Below are positions 63,088 through 64,000 of a stretch of DNA of 64,000 nucleotides, piece after piece. Numbering within the stretch: position 1 is the first letter of the stretch; each line of letters begins with the position of its first letter. This DNA comes from Acetobacteroides hydrogenigenes. Its GTDB lineage: Bacteria > Bacteroidota > Bacteroidia > Bacteroidales > ZOR0009. The notes below the pieces were generated by a model, which did no database searches, was not told where the DNA came from, and saw only the letters and a list, made by a program, of their open reading frames with translations. A program made the translations under genes and the position numbers. Location of the stretch: positions 1-64,000 of the forward strand of contig NZ_SLWB01000002.1 in the NCBI RefSeq assembly GCF_004340205.1. The letters run 5' to 3'.

Positions 63088-63091
63088 AAAT

Positions 63092-63784
63092 TTAGTTTTT
63101 GGTTAGCTTAGGTTCGTTCTTTGTGGACGATCCTAAGTTGTAAAGTATAGCTGCCGAAAATTGCAGCTGGTAAAGGCGCGAACCATATGGACGGTTGTTG
63201 GTATAGTCTGGATTATAAAGATTTGTAAGACCGTAGTAGTAGCGTGATTCTACCTGTATTGTAATAGGATCGAGTTTGAATCCTAAACCAACTCCACCTA
63301 AAACACCAAACTCGTAGCGTCGGTCGCGCTTAAGAAAGAAATCGTAGTCGTTCTTATAGGTAATGCCCTTGTTTTTTATTTGATCTTTTGAGTCGATCAT
63401 GTAACTAGCGTAGGCGCCAAGGTTTAGCAAAACCGAAACCCTTTTATAGCTTACATTGCCTTGAGCCATTATTGGTAGCATGATTGAATTGTAGGTACGC
63501 GTGTAGATTGAATCGCCTATTTCAGGCTTTTTATAGCCTCTATGCGTATAGTTCAATTCTGCCTGAAAAGCCATGTACTTTTCAGCCATATACTTAAAAG
63601 AAAGTCCTCCGCTGTAGCTTCCTGCATATGATGTTTGCTTGAGATCGGGTTGAAACATAATACCGGCAATGCCATACCCAACGTTTATACCAACGTATTT
63701 TTTAGCAGGCTTACTTGGTTTTTGAGCAGCTGCAGTAGCTGCTATTCCAGCGATGAGGATAAGTGTATATAGTTGCCTTTTCAT
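63092..63784 (-). CDS. PorT-like outer-membrane beta-barrel protein
   Basis: A 230-residue exported protein with a signal peptide (about 1-20, ending TAAAQ) and regular amphipathic strands (KYVGINVGYGIAGIMF, SYSGGLSFKYMAEKYMAFQAE split across), typical of the Bacteroidota outer-membrane barrel family. The ATG at 63784 is used, since the frame upstream adds ten residues without a signal. The stop lies 4 bp before the rlpA start. Confidence 0.78.
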   Translation of the reverse strand: MKRQLYTLILIAGIAATAAAQKPSKPAKKYVGINVGYGIAGIMFQPDLKQTSYAGSYSGGLSFKYMAEKYMAFQAELNYTHRGYKKPEIGDSIYTRTYNSIMLPIMAQGNVSYKRVSVLLNLGAYASYMIDSKDQIKNKGITYKNDYDFFLKRDRRYEFGVLGGVGLGFKLDPITIQVESRYYYGLTNLYNPDYTNNRPYGSRLYQLQFSAAILYNLGSSTKNEPKLTKN

Positions 63785-63794
63785 TAGCTCAAAA

Positions 63795-63986
63795 TCAATT
63801 ATTAACATTGCCAATTATTTGTTGGATTGCTTCCACCTTATGCTGCATTCTGTCGCTTTCTCCCTTTCGGAGATCTACGTTAATGCTAAGGTAAATGCGA
63901 TCTGCAAAAGGCTCGATTGCCTGATTTGCTTTTACAACAATGGCAAGGGCTTCCTCCAATGTTTCCGTTTCGATAATGGTACTCAT
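63795..63986 (-). CDS. Small protein of 63 residues, unknown function
   Basis: A 63-residue, probably cytoplasmic protein (MSTIIETETLEEALAIVV at the start, KVEAIQQIIGNVNN at the end) with an acidic helical pattern. It ends 10 bp before the outer-membrane barrel gene and on the same strand, so it is likely the first visible gene of that operon. No family recognised. The operon promoter lies outside the window. Confidence 0.5.
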   Translation of the reverse strand: MSTIIETETLEEALAIVVKANQAIEPFADRIYLSINVDLRKGESDRMQHKVEAIQQIIGNVNN

Positions 63987-64000
63987 CGAGGTAAGTTGGT

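Overview
The window is chromosomal DNA of a Bacteroidota bacterium, most likely of the order Bacteroidales. The evidence is a FecI/FecR-type sigma/anti-sigma pair with DUF4974 and STN domains, SPOR-RlpA, a DUF4270 lipoprotein beside a short GT5 glycogen-synthase-like gene, the long (about 610-residue) IspG, and many exact TAnnTTTG -7 boxes upstream of tRNAs and housekeeping genes (one with a TTTG -33 box at 19-nt spacing). I cannot name the genus from sequence alone.

Layout. 0.5-12 kb is a cell-surface locus: ECF sigma factor, FecR-like anti-sigma factor, an outer-membrane protein that joins an STN signalling domain to LA_2272-like surface repeats, a DUF3142-like lipoprotein, a secreted TPR-like protein, a 44-residue leader ORF, a second LA_2272-like protein and a TonB-dependent receptor. 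12-28 kb mixes small accessory genes (DUF6261 proteins, an AT-rich zinc-ribbon/membrane pair, a DUF2971 protein, a cupin, an HxlR regulator) with housekeeping genes (glnS, folB, metK, a radical SAM protein). 28-47 kb is mostly core: rpoN, asnS, a retropepsin/PDZ protein, gltX, threonine dehydrogenase, rnr, cysS, two tRNA-Lys, galE and rfbB. 47-64 kb holds a DUF4270 lipoprotein, a GT5-like gene, panC, panD, a UPF0104 protein, a heptose adenylyltransferase, radA, an M16 peptidase, nrdJ, ispG, rlpA and an outer-membrane barrel.

The non-coding DNA is unusually rich. Two DUF6261-family genes (13.3 and 26.8 kb) are each preceded, 110-122 bp upstream, by a tandem array of 41-42-bp units in which every period carries a small stem with a 4-nt loop. 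The two arrays share geometry but not sequence, and this is the best candidate here for an undescribed system. Two further arrays have a 21-bp period (34.0 and 41.4 kb). A MITE-like element of about 240-260 bp with nested palindromes occurs as three long copies and one internally deleted copy. A stretch of about 550 bp with many stems, ending in a strong terminator (44.1-44.6 kb), looks like a large structured RNA.

How genes work together: the first locus looks like a surface-signalling regulon in which the STN domain is carried by a repeat protein rather than by the TonB receptor. panC-panD make pantothenate precursors. The nrdJ and ispG neighbourhoods, the aminoacyl-tRNA synthetases and the sugar-nucleotide genes are ordinary core metabolism.
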